From contig OZ218955.1 of assembly GCA_965112735.1 (NCBI GenBank), forward strand, positions 2,418,001-2,482,000: a DNA stretch of 64,000 bases, in the 5' to 3' direction. Shown here in pieces: positions 22,380 through 37,556 of this stretch; the stretch's first letter is position 1, and each line of letters begins with the position of its first letter. A program made the position numbers and the translations under genes. This DNA is from Phaeosaccion multiseriatum (lineage: Eukaryota; Ochrophyta, other classes). The notes under the pieces were generated by a model, which did not search any database, was not told the origin of the DNA, and saw nothing but the letters and a program-made list of their open reading frames with translations.

Positions 22380-23981
22380 CTATGCCTCTCCCACCATCTC
22401 CCTATTCATGAGCTCCTCCTCCACCAGCAGCTCGGCCATGGTCTGGCGCGTGTTGGGGAAGGGGTACACCTCCGCGTCCTCCACCTCCAGCTGCACGCCG
22501 ATGAAGTACGCCTTTCATGGATATAGATGGGGGGGGGGGTTATCATCAGTGCCTGCAAAGAAACAAGCCTGCCTAGGAAAGGGGGGGAGGGGGAGGTGGA
22601 AACTTACCAGAGTTCCATCAGCGTGCATGAGGGGACTGAGCTGGAACTGATTGATGAAGACGGTTTCGTCCTTTCGGTAGTTGAGCAAGCACACCCGGGC
22701 AGACGTGTGGTTCTTCAGTGCGTTGCGGATCACGTCTACGTCCTCCTGACTAGTCTGCAAGCCCTGCAAGAAGCGGCAGTTGATGCCATTGATCTCTTCG
22801 CGGGAGTAACCCGTCATGTCAGAAAAGTTATCAGACACAAACACTGGGGAGGTCGGGAGGGAGGAGGACAGCACCGTGTCAGCACCGTGCCGGGAGGGGG
22901 GGGGCGTTGTAAGTTGAGAGGGCTTCACATTTACGATGCATGGGAAGGAAGGGTGGCAGTAGCAAGCAGTAGCAAGCAGTAGCAAGGCCTCTCTCACCTA
23001 TTGGGTTGTCGTGCAGGGCCGGGTCGGTGATGCAGAACATTTCTTGCCTGGCTTGGAGCGTACTGACTAGCTTCTCATCTCTCTCGCAGAGGACTCTATA
23101 AGGGGAGAAGATAGTCCAATCATTCCCCGGGCTCTGGCAGGACAGGGACACGCGGAAACGACCGGCAAAGCTCCTACTCGGCTGCTCCCTGGCCACCTCC
23201 GCGGACTCCACTGACTGCATTGACACGAGAATGCCTAACGTGTTGGCCCCGTCCTCAGTCTTGAGCCTACTCATGAACCACTGCGTAATCTTCTCGTCTG
23301 CCCCAATAACAGCCTCGCAAACATCCTTCTCTTCCGCCAACTTGAGCCCCTGTCGCAGGTCCTGTAAAGAGCAGCGTGCAGAGTAATTGGGGGGCAGGGA
23401 TGGGCATAAAAGAAAGCCCTCACAAACACGAAGCTGGGCCAAGCAAGTAGCAGGGAATGACAGCAACATGAACCCCCAAGTCATAGCATGAACGACCCAC
23501 ATACCTCCTCCTTCGTCGTCGCCTTCAGGGCTGCCAAAATGTCTGCTACTTTCTTTCCTCCTGCGGCCGCCCAGTCCTCCTGCGTGAAACCCGCATCGAC
23601 CATGGCTGCAGGGCTCATGAACAAGACGGGACTGCCCTCCGCCTGCGAGCCCACAACCATATACGGCGACCTGTGAAATGCCAGTGCCCTGACCAAGCTC
23701 AAATCGTGAGCAGACAGCGCGCCAGCCGTCGGCATCCACGGCGCCTCGTCCGGCTCGTTAGACACATCCCTAGCCTCCTCCGTGCGAGGGCCTATTCCCC
23801 CCTCTGCGCAGTGCCCCGCGATCCTCTTGCCCTCCCCCAGTCTTGAGTCCAATTCTTCATTATATGAAATGGGCGCCCCATTCGGGCCCCGTGGCGCAAA
23901 TGTCTCAGGCAATCCTTCTGATCCCTCTGAATCCTCCGCATCTCCCCTCTGCACATCCGCTGGGGGAGGACCCATGTCCAT
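22380..23981 (-). CDS. PAS-LOV blue-light photoreceptor without a recognised effector domain
   Basis: Four exons, about 410 residues, from ATG at 23981 (MDMGPPPAD). Residues 1-90 are acidic and disordered. A PAS-like domain follows (HRSPYMVVGSQAEGSPVLF, then a helix-rich part DWAAAGGKKVADI). Residues about 270-390 form a LOV domain: NPIVFVSDNFSDMTGYSREE, then GINCRFLQG with the adduct-forming cysteine and flavin-contacting residues. LNYRKDETVFINQFQLSPL and AYFIGVQLEV complete it. All key flavin residues appear present, so light-driven cysteinyl-FMN adduct formation is expected. The protein ends soon after the LOV core with an acidic helix (LLVEEELMNREMVGEA), probably a J-alpha-like helix. No bZIP, kinase, F-box or cyclase domain is seen, so it resembles plant PAS/LOV proteins rather than aureochromes. 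The output partner is unknown. Confidence 0.85.
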
Positions 23982-24545
23982 GACCCTCCCTCACTCTCCT
24001 TCACACCCCGGCGCTCCTCTTGATCCCTTGTCTGTTCCTAGCCGTCTGCTCCGGCAAAAAACTGCTGCCGGCCCTCTTTCTCGGCTTCTTTTTCCTCCCC
24101 CACAGCAGGGTGGGTGCACACACTCCTTAGCCCAGGAATCAAACCTTACACAACCCTTACACGAGGCACAGGAGTACACGGTGAATAGACCTCGATGTGT
24201 CCCAGAAGAAAAAAAAACAGCGCCCCCCTGGGAGAGGTTGAAGCTCCCCCCCAGGGGAGGCGAGTGACACGATGTAAGGGGGGGCGGAAATTTCGCCCCT
24301 TTCCCTCTCTCCCTTCTTCCAGCCAGCCGTGTCTGATTACTGATTATGACCGGCGCCAGCCGGCCTGATTACTGATTATGACCGGCGCTAGCCGGTCTGA
24401 TTACTGATTATGGCCGGCGCACACTGTAACCTTGTCCAGGGCCGATAAGTCGGAGAGAGAAAGGAAAGAAGGAAAAGAGAGAAGAGAGAAAGAGAGGGGA
24501 AGAGAAGGGATGCCATGCAATAAAGAGAACATCTTATTCGAAGTA
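23982..24545. other. Intergenic stretch between LCB1 and the PAS-LOV gene, carrying repeat array B
   Basis: This 564 bp stretch holds the LCB1 3' end and the PAS-LOV promoter. Purine-rich sequence at 24455-24510 (GGAAAGAAGGAAAAGAGAG-like) lies next to the LCB1 stop. Small ORFs are not convincing. Confidence 0.5.
24333..24420. repeat. Repeat array B: doubled CTGATTA heptamers with GC hairpin spacers
   Basis: CTGATTACTGATTA occurs three times, at 24333, 24365 and 24397, an exact 32 bp period. It is separated by 18-base spacers TGACCGGCGCCAGCCGGC and TGACCGGCGCTAGCCGGT, with a truncated third, TGGCCGGCGC. Each full spacer folds as a five-base-pair stem (CCGGC/GCCGG) with a four-base loop. The unit plan and spacer core match arrays A and C, but the heptamer differs. 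Confidence 0.9.
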
Positions 24546-26368
24546 TTATATTCTCTGTGCCGCCGCGGCGCAGATGATCCGGACAGCGTCTTTCATCTGC
24601 TGGTGAGAGAGGAAGGCGTTGGTGGTGACGCGCAGCGACGGCGGTGGCCGGAAGCTCTCGTTACGCACGTACTCGCCCGTGCAGACGGCGAGGCCCTGGT
24701 CGAGGCAGTACGCGGCCATGGCCTGCAGCATGTCGTGCTGCGCGGCGTGGGGCAGGCCGCCGTCGGCGTGCCCGCGGTCTGCGACGCGGATGTGCATGAT
24801 GGGGGAGCGCCTGTCCGACGCCACGAACAGCTTCTCGCGGAAGACGGGATGGTTCTCCAGGAGAGAGCACATGGTCTCCGTGGCCTGGCGCAGCTGTTCC
24901 AGCAGGTGGGGCTGCTCCTGCATGAGGCGAAGGCTCTCCGCTGCAACTGCGCTGACAAAGGGGGGCGCCGCGGCCGAGAAGCAGTACCCCGCGGCGGACA
25001 GGCGCTGGTGGTTCACCACGTCCGTAGCACCGATGCAAATGCCCCCGATGGAGGCCATGGAGTGCGCCAGGCTGATGGTGATGACCTCTGCGCATGAGAA
25101 GGGGAGGCCGAACTCCTCGGTCACGCCCCTGCCCGTCTGTCCCAGCACGCCAAAGCTGAAGCTCTCGTCCAGAATGAGGCGGTACTTGTACTTGTTCTTG
25201 AGGTCCAGCAGCTCGGCAAGCGGACACACGTCACCGTAGTTGCGGTACAAGCCCTTGGGGGGGAAGAAGGGGTGCAGGCGAAGGGGTGAGGCAGATGTGC
25301 AAGTCACAAGTCACAGCAGCAAGCGAGGCGGGGTCATAATAATCTCTGCCAACTCACCTCCACCACAATGAAGCGGCGCTGCTCCAGCACGTTTCGCTTC
25401 GTTCTCAAATCCTCCTCCCTAATCTCCTCGAGCACAGCCTCCAGGTCCGTCATGTCGTTGTGGTTAAAGGTGCGTACAATGGACCTGCTGAGGTTGAGGC
25501 CCGTCTGCACAGCCTCGCCCACTCCCCGATCCGCAATGATGACGTCCCCCTTCTTGGAGAAGGCCGGGATGCAGCTGCTCACGGTCGTCGCGCTGTCGGA
25601 GTACATGATGGCCTCGTAGGGCGCGCAGAACTCTGTGAAGCGGTCTTCGAGGAACATGTGCTGGTCTATGGTGCCGTAGAAGCCCCTCGGCCCGCACGAA
25701 CCGCAGCCGTACTTGTCCAGCACCCTCAGGGCGGCCTCCTTGAGCTGTGGCTGCTGCCCCATGCCCAAGAAATCGAAGCTCGACATGTTCAGGGCCCGCT
25801 TGGCCTGGCCCCTGCCACCAGCACCCGCACCAGGCCGGAGCTCCAGGTAGTTTCCCTGGACCCTCTCCACCACGGCCGTGTTGGCGACGAGCTTCTCTTC
25901 CGCCTGGGACAGCGCAGGCACGAGCGGCTCCGGCTCCCACTCATCGAGCAGCTCGGCCACATCCTTCTTAGACAGCTTGCCCTGGGCACTGGCTCGAGGG
26001 TTGGTCGTCTTCTTTATGATCAAGATGTAGATGATGAACACAATCAGCGCCGTCTCCACCACCACATGGTAGGGGTCGCTCCTCACCAGATCCAGCCACC
26101 ACCTGCCATAAAGCTGGGCGAGGTCGGACACATTACCCACCCCACTAAAGTCCACCGTGTCTCCGAACGCCCAGCGCATCGAGGCGTCCAGCATAGAAGG
26201 CTCTATTGCCTCTACATGGGCCTCCTCCTCTGGAGCTGCTGCTGCTGCTACTTCTACCACTGCTGCTACAGCTTCTACTGTTGCTTCTACCGTTGCTTCT
26301 GCTGCTGCTGCTGCTGTTCCCGCTGCTGTTGATGCTACATCGGCAACCAACTGTAAGGCGAGCACCAT
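24546..26368 (-). CDS. LCB1: Serine palmitoyltransferase subunit LCB1 (SPTLC1)
   Basis: LCB1 pairs with LCB2 in the ER to condense serine and palmitoyl-CoA, the first step of sphingolipid synthesis. Two exons, 26368-25358 and 25253-24546, give 572 residues. An Ala-rich N-terminal segment precedes the membrane helix VVVETALIVFIIYILIIKK. The aminotransferase-fold domain follows: NMSSFDFLGMG, CGSCGPRGFYGTIDQHMFLE, FIVVEGLYRNYGDVCPL and LDESFSFGVLGQTGRGVTE, all matching SPTLC1 closely. The position where LCB2 carries the PLP-binding lysine reads ISLAHSMASIGG. This lack of lysine is normal for LCB1, which is the non-catalytic partner. It is slightly longer than usual because of the Ala-rich leader. 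It is divergent from UGGT. Confidence 0.93.
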
Positions 26369-26607
26369 CACAGCACCTGAGGAGCGGCTGCGGCCGCCGC
26401 CCCCGCTGCCGCTACAACTGCTGCTGCTGCTGTACTCCCTGCGGCTCTTCCCTCCGCTGCTGTTGCCTGCTGCTGCCCGCTAAGGCCCTCCAGTGGCGGG
26501 GGTGGGGGCGACTTCGCGGCGGTGGAGGCAATGATGAGGAGAAGAGGGTGGAGGTGTCGTTGACATATTTTTTTTCCCCCCTAAAAATAAGATCATCAAA
26601 AATTTTA

Positions 26608-29600
26608 ATGCTGCTCCTCCTGGTGCTGCTGCTGGCGGCAGCTACCACTGCTACTGGAGCTCATGGCCGGGCTGTGACCACCTCCCTCGTGGCCCAGTGG
26701 CCGCGCTCCTCGTTGTCCTCTCTGGCCGAGGTGGGCGAGTACTTGGCCGATGAGCACCGCCTTCAGAGCCAGGTCGGAAGCAGCGGCAGCGGCAGCCGCA
26801 GCAGCTTTTGGGCGTACTTAGAAATCGTCGGAGGCTCTGTGGATGAGTCTCAAGACGTCGAGAGTCTCGCAGTTGCCGCCGCGGTGGAGGCCGGAGAGTT
26901 GGATGACGCGGACATCCAACTGCTTCACTTGTTCCTCTCCTCGCACACATATTCCATTACCGTGGAGTCCCACCGTGCCTTGGCCAGTGCCTCTGCTCAG
27001 TCGTGTGGATACGGAGAGACGCATTTAGACTCGCGAGATGTGGCGGCAGCATGGGCTGTCCTCCTGCCGAGCGGGACGGTGGCGTGCAGCGTCGAGTCTC
27101 TGGAGCTCGAGCTCCTCCAGATGCAGCAGCAGCAGCAGCAGCAGCAAGGGGAGGAGGAGAAGGAGGAGGGGTTTTGTGGAGAGCTTTACCCTTCTTCTAC
27201 TGCTGACGGCATCCTACCTCACGACCACGTCTATAGGACCGATGCGGGGGGCGAGGGTGATGCAGCGGCGGTGTTGTACGGGGCCTTGGGGACGCCGAGC
27301 ATGCTCCACCTGCACCGCTTGCTCAAGGCGGAGGTCGACGCTGGCAGGTTGGGGACGTACATCTTTCGGCACGCGCTGCCACTGTCCCGAGAGGAGCTTA
27401 GCAGCAGCAGCAACTTGCAGGGGTTTGGGGTGTACTTGGACATCAAGGACATGGAGTACTCCGCTATCAACTCGTCCGAGGAGGAAGAGGAACCCACAGA
27501 AGGAGACGAGACGAGTGAACAAGGCAAGGTTCTGACAGATGACGAGCCCGACCTCGATACAGACGGGCTAAAGGTGAGGTGTAGTTGCAGATTCGACAGT
27601 CTCTCTCTCCCTTGCTCACGTCGTTCGTGACTAACTTGCTTCCTGGCTTGCTTCAGATCTCCAAGCTCCGGGACTTGGGCCTGCAGGCTCTGCTGGCCAT
27701 TGTGGACTTATCCACAGACCCCATCGAGGTGCTGGAGGATATCTCGCAAAACTTCCCTCTGCACGCCGCCCCGCTCTCCAAGCGGCGCGTGCCCCGCGCT
27801 CTCCGCTCCGAAGTGGGCGTGTTGCAGCAGCTCACGTCCAGCATGAGCGCGGGCATGCTGTACATCAATGGCCTGCCCAACCCGCTGGACGCCTTCCAGT
27901 TCAACGTATTTGGGCTGCTCAAGACGCTGCGCAAGGAGGCGGCGCAGCTGAGGCGCGTGCAGGGCTTGCACTTGCCGGTGCAGACCCGAGAGGTTCTGGC
28001 CATGGCTCTTGACGCTGACATGCCTCCTCCGGGGGGGCCGGGCGAGAACGTTCGGATCGACGTACTGAGGGACCCTGCTGTGAAGGCCGGAGGGGTGATC
28101 TGGATCAACAACATTGGTCAGTGGTGGCAGGCGTGAAGTGGGGGGGTGCATCAAGCTGTCGGCGCTTGCTTGTCTTCTCACAAACCTCCTCTCACCCTCA
28201 GAAAGAGATGCTGCCTACTCGAGCTGGAGCAGGAGTCTGTCGAGCCTCATGGGCTTTGGCTTCGGAGGTGGGCAGCGCGTGCGCCGCAATTGGGCTCACT
28301 TGCTGCTCTGCGTGGACCCCATGACTGCGCACGGCCGAGAGGCCCTGCAAGTGCTCCTCCCGGCGGTCGCACATCAGCAGATCCCTGTGCGACTCGCCGT
28401 GCTGCTCGTGTCGGACGAAGACCTCCGCGCAGGTCAGTCAGGCTCTAGCGCCCTTGGTGGGGCAAGCGAATGGCCCCGTAGGGCCTAAGTTCCAACCAAG
28501 CCGTACACCCTCCCCTTCTCCACAACAACTCAGTGAAAGAAACAGGCACAATCGGAGAAAGCGGCGAGGCGACGGCCCGGGATGTGGCAGAGCTGTCGGC
28601 CCTGGCCCTGCGGCAGGAGCATGGGAGGGGGGGGCGGAGCGTGTTAGACTTCCTCCTCGACGTGACGGGGGGGGAGGAGGGAGGCCCAGGCACCCGACAG
28701 GAGCTCGTCCGAGCCTATGCGCAGGCCTTGGGCGGAGACGACGACGAGAAGGAGGTAAGGAGGGCTCCTGTGGCGGCCTCATCCAATGGCTCGTTCCTCT
28801 CCCCCGTTTGCCGTTTCTCACTACCAGGGCCTTTTCTTTTGCAGGCATGGGCGGCCCTGCAGGAGAGGCCGGAGGGGGGGGAGATCCGCTCAGACTCTGC
28901 GGCTCTGAAGATGGCAAGGCTCGCGGCATCCAAGGGCCTCCCCTCTGGCGGCTGCTGGATGCTCAACGGGAGGATGTTCGAGGACGTGTCTGCCATAACC
29001 ACCTCGCTCATGCAGGCCGTGCAGGAGGAGCAGTACTTGCTCATACAGATGCTCATGGTGGGTGGGGGGTGAGGGGTGAGAAGCGAGCGACGCGAGAGAA
29101 GCACCGCCAGAGCGGCCCCCCGCTGACGCCATCGCCTGTCCCGCGCCTCTGTCCTTTGTGTCCTCGCTGCAGGACGGCTCTGTAACCGACGCATCCCGCG
29201 GGCTATACTCCAAGCTGCTGTCCCACCCATCCATAAGCGTGTTCCAGAAGCACCACCCCCTCCTCTCAGAGTCGCCGAGTAGCCTTCGTTTACAGCTGTT
29301 GGAAAGCCCGGAGGTAGGCATACTGCCCTGGGGTTGTATCATTTTTATTCGCGTGTACTCCAGCCAAATTCGGTTATGTTCCAAGAGGAAACTCATTCAG
29401 CGCCCCCTCCCCTCCCCTCCCCTCCCCTTTGTTTCCCTCTCAGGCGGATGAATGGGTGCGGCGCTTGTGGTGGCACCACTCTCCCGGCACTGCAGGGGAT
29501 ATCAAGCCCTTGTCCTTCATCCTTGCGCTCGACCCCTCAAGCCGAGGGGGGATCAAAGCGCTGCGGAGCGTGCTCAGCCTGCTCCACGACAGCCCAGCAC

Positions 29601-31970
29601 CAGGTAGCTCCCCAGAGGAGGAGGCCTTGAGCAGCTTCAGCAGGGAGAAGATGAGGGTAGCAATTGCGTGGAATCCTTCTCCCGCCCTGCTGCAGGCCTG
29701 CCAGGCAAGCTCATCATCCGGCAGCGTCGAGGAGGTCGAGATAGGGCTGCGCCTGATGCGAGTGATGGAGGCACTCAACTTGGAGCGAGAGATGTTCCCC
29801 TCGGCGGCGGCAGGGGCGAGCTTGGCGCTGCTGGAGGCCCTAGAGGCGTCCCCAGAGGGTGGGCCAGAGGGTGGGCTGATTGGGCTGTCTCTGGACCTGC
29901 TCCGAGGGGAGGCCGTGCTGAGAGACGCACTCGCTGGTGCTGAGGCGGAGGACGGGCTGGAGGGGCTGGAGGGGCTAGTGGGGAGATTCACCGCGGCGTG
30001 GGGTCTGCAGGACGGCTGCGCAAAGGTGCGGCGGGTGCGTGTGTGACGTTGCAAAACAGACTATGTACTTGTTCCTTTCGTACCTCCAGACTGGACCGGC
30101 CTGACTTGGCTAGCCAATAGCGTTTGATCCCTGTGTAACCCCCTATCCTCAGAGCCTGGCCCTGATGGAGGAGCAGGCGGCGATCACACGCAGAGTGCTG
30201 GGCTTGGATGCGGGGGAGCAGGAGGTGGTCGCCAACGGGAGGCGGATGGCGCTCGGTGCACACACAGGTGAGGGGGGGGCGCTGGACGAAGGCCCTCAGT
30301 GGCTTCCACCAACCCGCACTCATCCTCCCATTCCCTGTCCTGTCTGCATTTCCCTCTCTCCCCCTCTCTCTGTCCCTCCCTCTCTTCTTCTCCCGCTCTC
30401 CCCACCACCCCAGCCCTGGGCGAGGCTGAGCTGTCTCTCCTATCTGATAGCCAGGCCCCGCTCGCCGAGTACGTGGCCTCCGCCGCCTTGGAGTGGGACT
30501 GGTCCAGCTTTGAGTGGGAAGGCCCAGGCGCAGCTCGACCAGAGGCAGAGGCAGATCTCCGCAGCTCGTGCCTCATGCGCTTGATGGGCTTCCTGCAGAA
30601 CTACCAACGACAGGTTGGTAAAGAAGAGGCGGGTAGGGCGTGTATGGCGGGCAAGGCGGCAGGGCAGGCACACGTACGGCGGCTTGTCGAGAGGGGTTGC
30701 ACAGTTGCGAGCCTCTGCCCTGCTTGCCCTTCTTGCTCCTTGCTCACTCCCCGGCTTCCCCTCCCCTCCGACCCTCTCTCCCTGCAGGGGAGGGTGCCAA
30801 TCCTGTCGGAGCTAAGGGCCCTACCGGAGCTCATGGGCAGCAAGGAGCCTCTACAGTCGCTCGTCACCGTCGAGCCCGCACACAATGTACGCACACAGCT
30901 GCAGGAAGGGGCGTCGCTTGCCTTGCCTCCATCACGCGGTGGTCCGACGAAGTCTTGAGTACGATTAACGAAGTGCACGCCTGCTCTGCTCTGCTCCCCC
31001 CCCTCCTCCCCCCTCCTAGCGGCCGCAGCAGGACCCCCTGTGCATGCAGATCGTGGCTGTGCTGGACCCGCTGTCCATGGCCACTCAGCGCGTGGCGTCT
31101 GTGCTGCGCGTGCTTCGAGACGACTTGGGCCTGTCCACCAGCCTGCTCCTCGTGCCGCAGCCAAGAGTCAGGGACATGCCGCTACAGAACTTTTATCGAT
31201 TCGTGTTCGGGTGAGTGGGTGGGTGAGTAGATGGCAGGAAGGGACTGCCCTACTCACCCCCCTCTCCTATCCTATCCTATCCTACCCTATCCGTTCCCTC
31301 CCCTCGGAGTCAGCCTGCGCTCTCTGCGCTCTGTCGGAACGAACGATTACATCTGACCCACTGTCTGACCTGTGCCGTCTCCTTTCATCGCCCTTCTGCG
31401 ACATTGCTTGCCCTATGGAGCAGCTCCGCCGCAGCAGCCGGTGGTGACGTGGCGATGTTTGAGGGCCTCCCCCCTCAGCACGTGCTGACCATGCGGCTCG
31501 ACACCCCCGAGGCGTGGAACGTGCAGCAGCTCACCGCTGTGCAGGTGAGGGGGGTGAGGAGGAGGAGGAGGGGGCACATTCTCAAGGCCAGTCCCAGTCT
31601 CCTCGTTGGGCGTCTTCTGCCGTTGACCCCCCCCCCTCCCCTCCCGCCTGCGCAGGACACGGCCAACTTGAGGTGCGACGTATCTGAATGCGGCGACGAT
31701 GGCACGACGGTAAGAGGCCGTGGCAAGAAGCAGCAAAGCAAATCGCTGTCTACAACACCTGCTCCGCCCCTCTGCGTGCGTTGTGTCCTCAGTCGACTTC
31801 CGTGGGGTACGAGCTGAAGCACATTCTGCTGTCGGGGCAGTGCTTCGACAAGACCGCTCCCAAGACCCCCTCCCCCCCCACGGGGCTGCAACTCAGGCTC
31901 GCACGAGGCGACAGCACCAGCACCACAGACACGGTACATCCATCTCAGACTGTGTGTGTGTCTGTCTGTC

Positions 31971-32029
<59 letters not shown>

Positions 32030-34339
32030 CAGTGCGACAGTGTGACAGGGTGCGCCAGTGCATCAGACAGAGAGGAAAGTCTGAGTCGAATGCGCATGCT
32101 GTGCCGTGCTGTGCTCTCTCTTCCAGGTGGTGATGCAAAATTACGGATATTTCCAAGTCAAGGCCACGCCGGGTGAGTCGCCATCGCTGGCGAGATACTT
32201 TTACCTTCCATCCTCGCGCGCTAATTTCTCTCCTTCTCCTCCTTTCCCTCGGCACGGTGGGCACTCACTACCCTCATAACGCATTCCAATGACAATGCAC
32301 AATGCAGGCGCGTGGCTGCTCGGGCCTGCGGAAGGGCAGAGCGCCGAGCTCTTCTCCATCATCCCTGAGGGGGCATCTGCAGTTGCGGGCAGCAACCGCT
32401 CCAGCCCCGCCTTGCCTCCGGTCGAGCAGCAGCAGCAGCAGTGGCAAGTTGCGGTTGTGGACTCGTTCGAGAGCCATGTAGAGAAGCTCAGTGTGAGGAA
32501 GAGGCCCGGCCTGGAACACGAGACGCTGCGCAGCCTCTCTGCCAAGGCCGCACAAGCCAAGGTCCGTGCTGCGCGGTGCTGGGGCCCACACCGACTCCTT
32601 TTCTCTTCGATGGAGTCACGCACTCACATACCCCTCTTGTCTGTCTCTTTCGGGCCCTGGTCTGGACCTTATGATCTGTTATGTATATATGTGTGTGCGT
32701 GTGTGTGCGTGTGTGCCCCTTGGCAGGCAAGCGCAGGCTCAACCTCAAGCTCGGGTGACTCGGACGAGGACCCTTATATCCACGTGTTCTCTCTGGCCAC
32801 GGGGCACCTCTACGAGCGCTTCCTGCGCATCATGATGTTATCGGCGCACAAGCGTAGCCCCTCCAAGCCGCTCAAGTTCTGGCTGCTCGAGAACTTCCTC
32901 AGCCCGTCCTTCAAGGACAGCGCGGCGGCCATGGCGAGGGAGTACGGCTTCGCGGTGGAGTACGTCACGTACAAGTGGCCGGAGTGGCTCCTCCAGCAGA
33001 CAGAACTCCAGTAAGTCAATAATCAGTAGGCGCAACTCTCATAGAGGATAGAGGACACGGAGAAAGGAGAGGGGACGGAGTGCCCATCATCCCACTGCTC
33101 TTACCTTGCTTGCTTTGCCCCCCCTATCTATCTGTCGCACCCCCTCTCGCACCCCCCCCTATTAGGAGGGTGATCTGGGGCTACAAGATCCTCTTCCTCG
33201 ACGTGCTGTTCCCCATCGATGTCAAGAAGGTCATCTACATCGACGCCGACCAGGTCATCCGAGCGGACCTGGCCGAGCTGTGGGAGCTTGACCTGCAGGG
33301 CCACTCCTATGCGTACACGCCCTTCTGCAGCAGCCGGGAGAGCACGCTGGGCTACCAGTTCTGGAGGGGCGGCTTTTGGAAGAACCACTTGGCCGGCAAC
33401 GCCTACCACATCAGCGCGGTAGGTCTCGAGTCAAGTCCCGCTGCCTGGGGCAGAGCACTGATCTCCTTTCTTCTTCCTCCTCCTCCTCCTCCTCCTCCTC
33501 CTCCTCCTCCTCCTCCTCCTCCTCCTCCTCCTCCTCCTCCTCCTCCTCCTCCTCAGCTTTACGTGGTAGACTTGGAGGTGTTCCGGCAGCACGCAGTGGG
33601 TGATTCGCTTCGCTCCGTGTACAACTCGCTGGCCAGGGACCCCAACTCCCTCTCCAACCTTGACCAGGTGGGCGCGTGTGTGCCGTCCATTTTGTGGCCC
33701 CGTAGTACCCACCTCTGCGGCTCTCCCCTCATCGCTTTCCTCCCCTCGCTGTCCTCCTCCCCTCACCGCCTTCCTCTCCAGGACCTGCCCAACTATGCGC
33801 AGCACGAGGTGCCCATCTTTTCACTCCCCCAAGAATGTAAGTCTGACAGAGACACCAATTAACGACGCAGGACTTGACGGATGGATGGATGCAAAAAGAG
33901 TGAAGTGATTGGAGGCCCTGCCCCTCCCTCTCTCTCCCCTGCACTGAGTCAACGCCCTACTTCTGCTCTCATTGAACGCCCTTCCCTCCCCCCGCCCCAG
34001 GGCTGTGGTGCGAGAGCTGGTGCAGCGACGAAAGCAAGGCCTCCGCCAAGACCATCGACTTGTGCAACAACCCGCAGCACAAGGAGCCCAAGCTAGACAT
34101 GGCCAAGCGGGTCATCAGCGGGCCTCTCTTTGAGGTACATGTACAAGGGGGGGGGGCGTCGTTCTCGCGGCTTGGGCGATAGAATAAGGAATAAGACTCA
34201 CGCCTCCATGCTAATGCGCATGCTCGCATCTCTTATCTTATCCTCTTCTCTCTTGTCTTGTGTCTCGCAGGAGAGCTGGCTAGAGCTTGACGAGGAGGTG
34301 AAAAGCGTCCAGCGGAGAGCCGGGCTGCTGCCTTCTTGA
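26608..34339 (+). CDS. UGGT: UDP-glucose:glycoprotein glucosyltransferase (UGGT), ER folding sensor
   Basis: UGGT reglucosylates misfolded N-glycoproteins in the ER so that they re-enter the calnexin/calreticulin cycle. About 20 short introns; roughly 1500-1600 residues. A signal peptide ([20 protein letters not shown]) precedes the thioredoxin-like sensor region, which carries an acidic poly-Gln insert at about 27120-27180. The C-terminal GT24 catalytic domain is clear: [47 protein letters not shown] and [14 protein letters not shown] with its DxD metal site. Further on are [18 protein letters not shown] and [20 protein letters not shown]. The protein ends [11 protein letters not shown] with no KDEL/HDEL-type retrieval signal, unusual for UGGT. 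The stop codon lies in the first copy of a 29 bp tandem repeat. Introns carry TG and TCC microsatellites. Confidence 0.92.
31949..32029 (+). repeat. (TG)n microsatellite in a UGGT intron
   Basis: A TG/TCTG dinucleotide tract of about 80 bp lies between two UGGT exons, near the acceptor side of the intron. Confidence 0.95.
33474..33555 (+). repeat. (TCC)n microsatellite forming the 3' part of a UGGT intron
   Basis: About 27 TCC units run up to the acceptor (CTCAG|CTTTACGTG). The tract probably serves as an extended polypyrimidine tract. Confidence 0.95.
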
Positions 34340-34408
34340 TCTCTTATTGAGGGCTGCTGCCTTCTTGATCTCTTATTGAGGGCTGCTGCCTTCTTGATCT
34401 CTTATTGA
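34323..34408 (+). repeat. Three tandem 29-bp units spanning the UGGT stop codon
   Basis: Units of 29 bp start at 34323, 34352 and 34381 (GGCTGCTGCCTTCTTGATC...). They are identical apart from the end of the last. The UGGT stop TGA (34337-34339) lies in the first unit, so the repeat duplicates the last codons and the start of the 3' UTR. Confidence 0.95.
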
Positions 34409-34591
34409 ATACCCACACCCCTACCTCCCAGGCTGTAGCGCCACAAGAGGCAGGAATAGAAGGGGAGAAGTTGTGTATTGGTTATTCTTTGTATAGCACA
34501 CATAGTACTGTAATGTATTGGTTATTCTTTGTTCTACCAAGTACATACATATTACGGAGGATTTCCCCTCCCCCCCCTTGCCCTGCCTACC

Positions 34592-37556
<2,965 letters not shown>

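Noticed and set aside
24333-24420. CRISPR-like array
   Set aside because: The 32 bp period looks tempting, but the 'spacers' are nearly identical and the genome is eukaryotic. It is a structured minisatellite.
24546-26368. LCB1 read as an inactivated enzyme because the PLP lysine is missing
   Set aside because: LCB1 subunits lack this lysine as a rule; catalysis is in LCB2.
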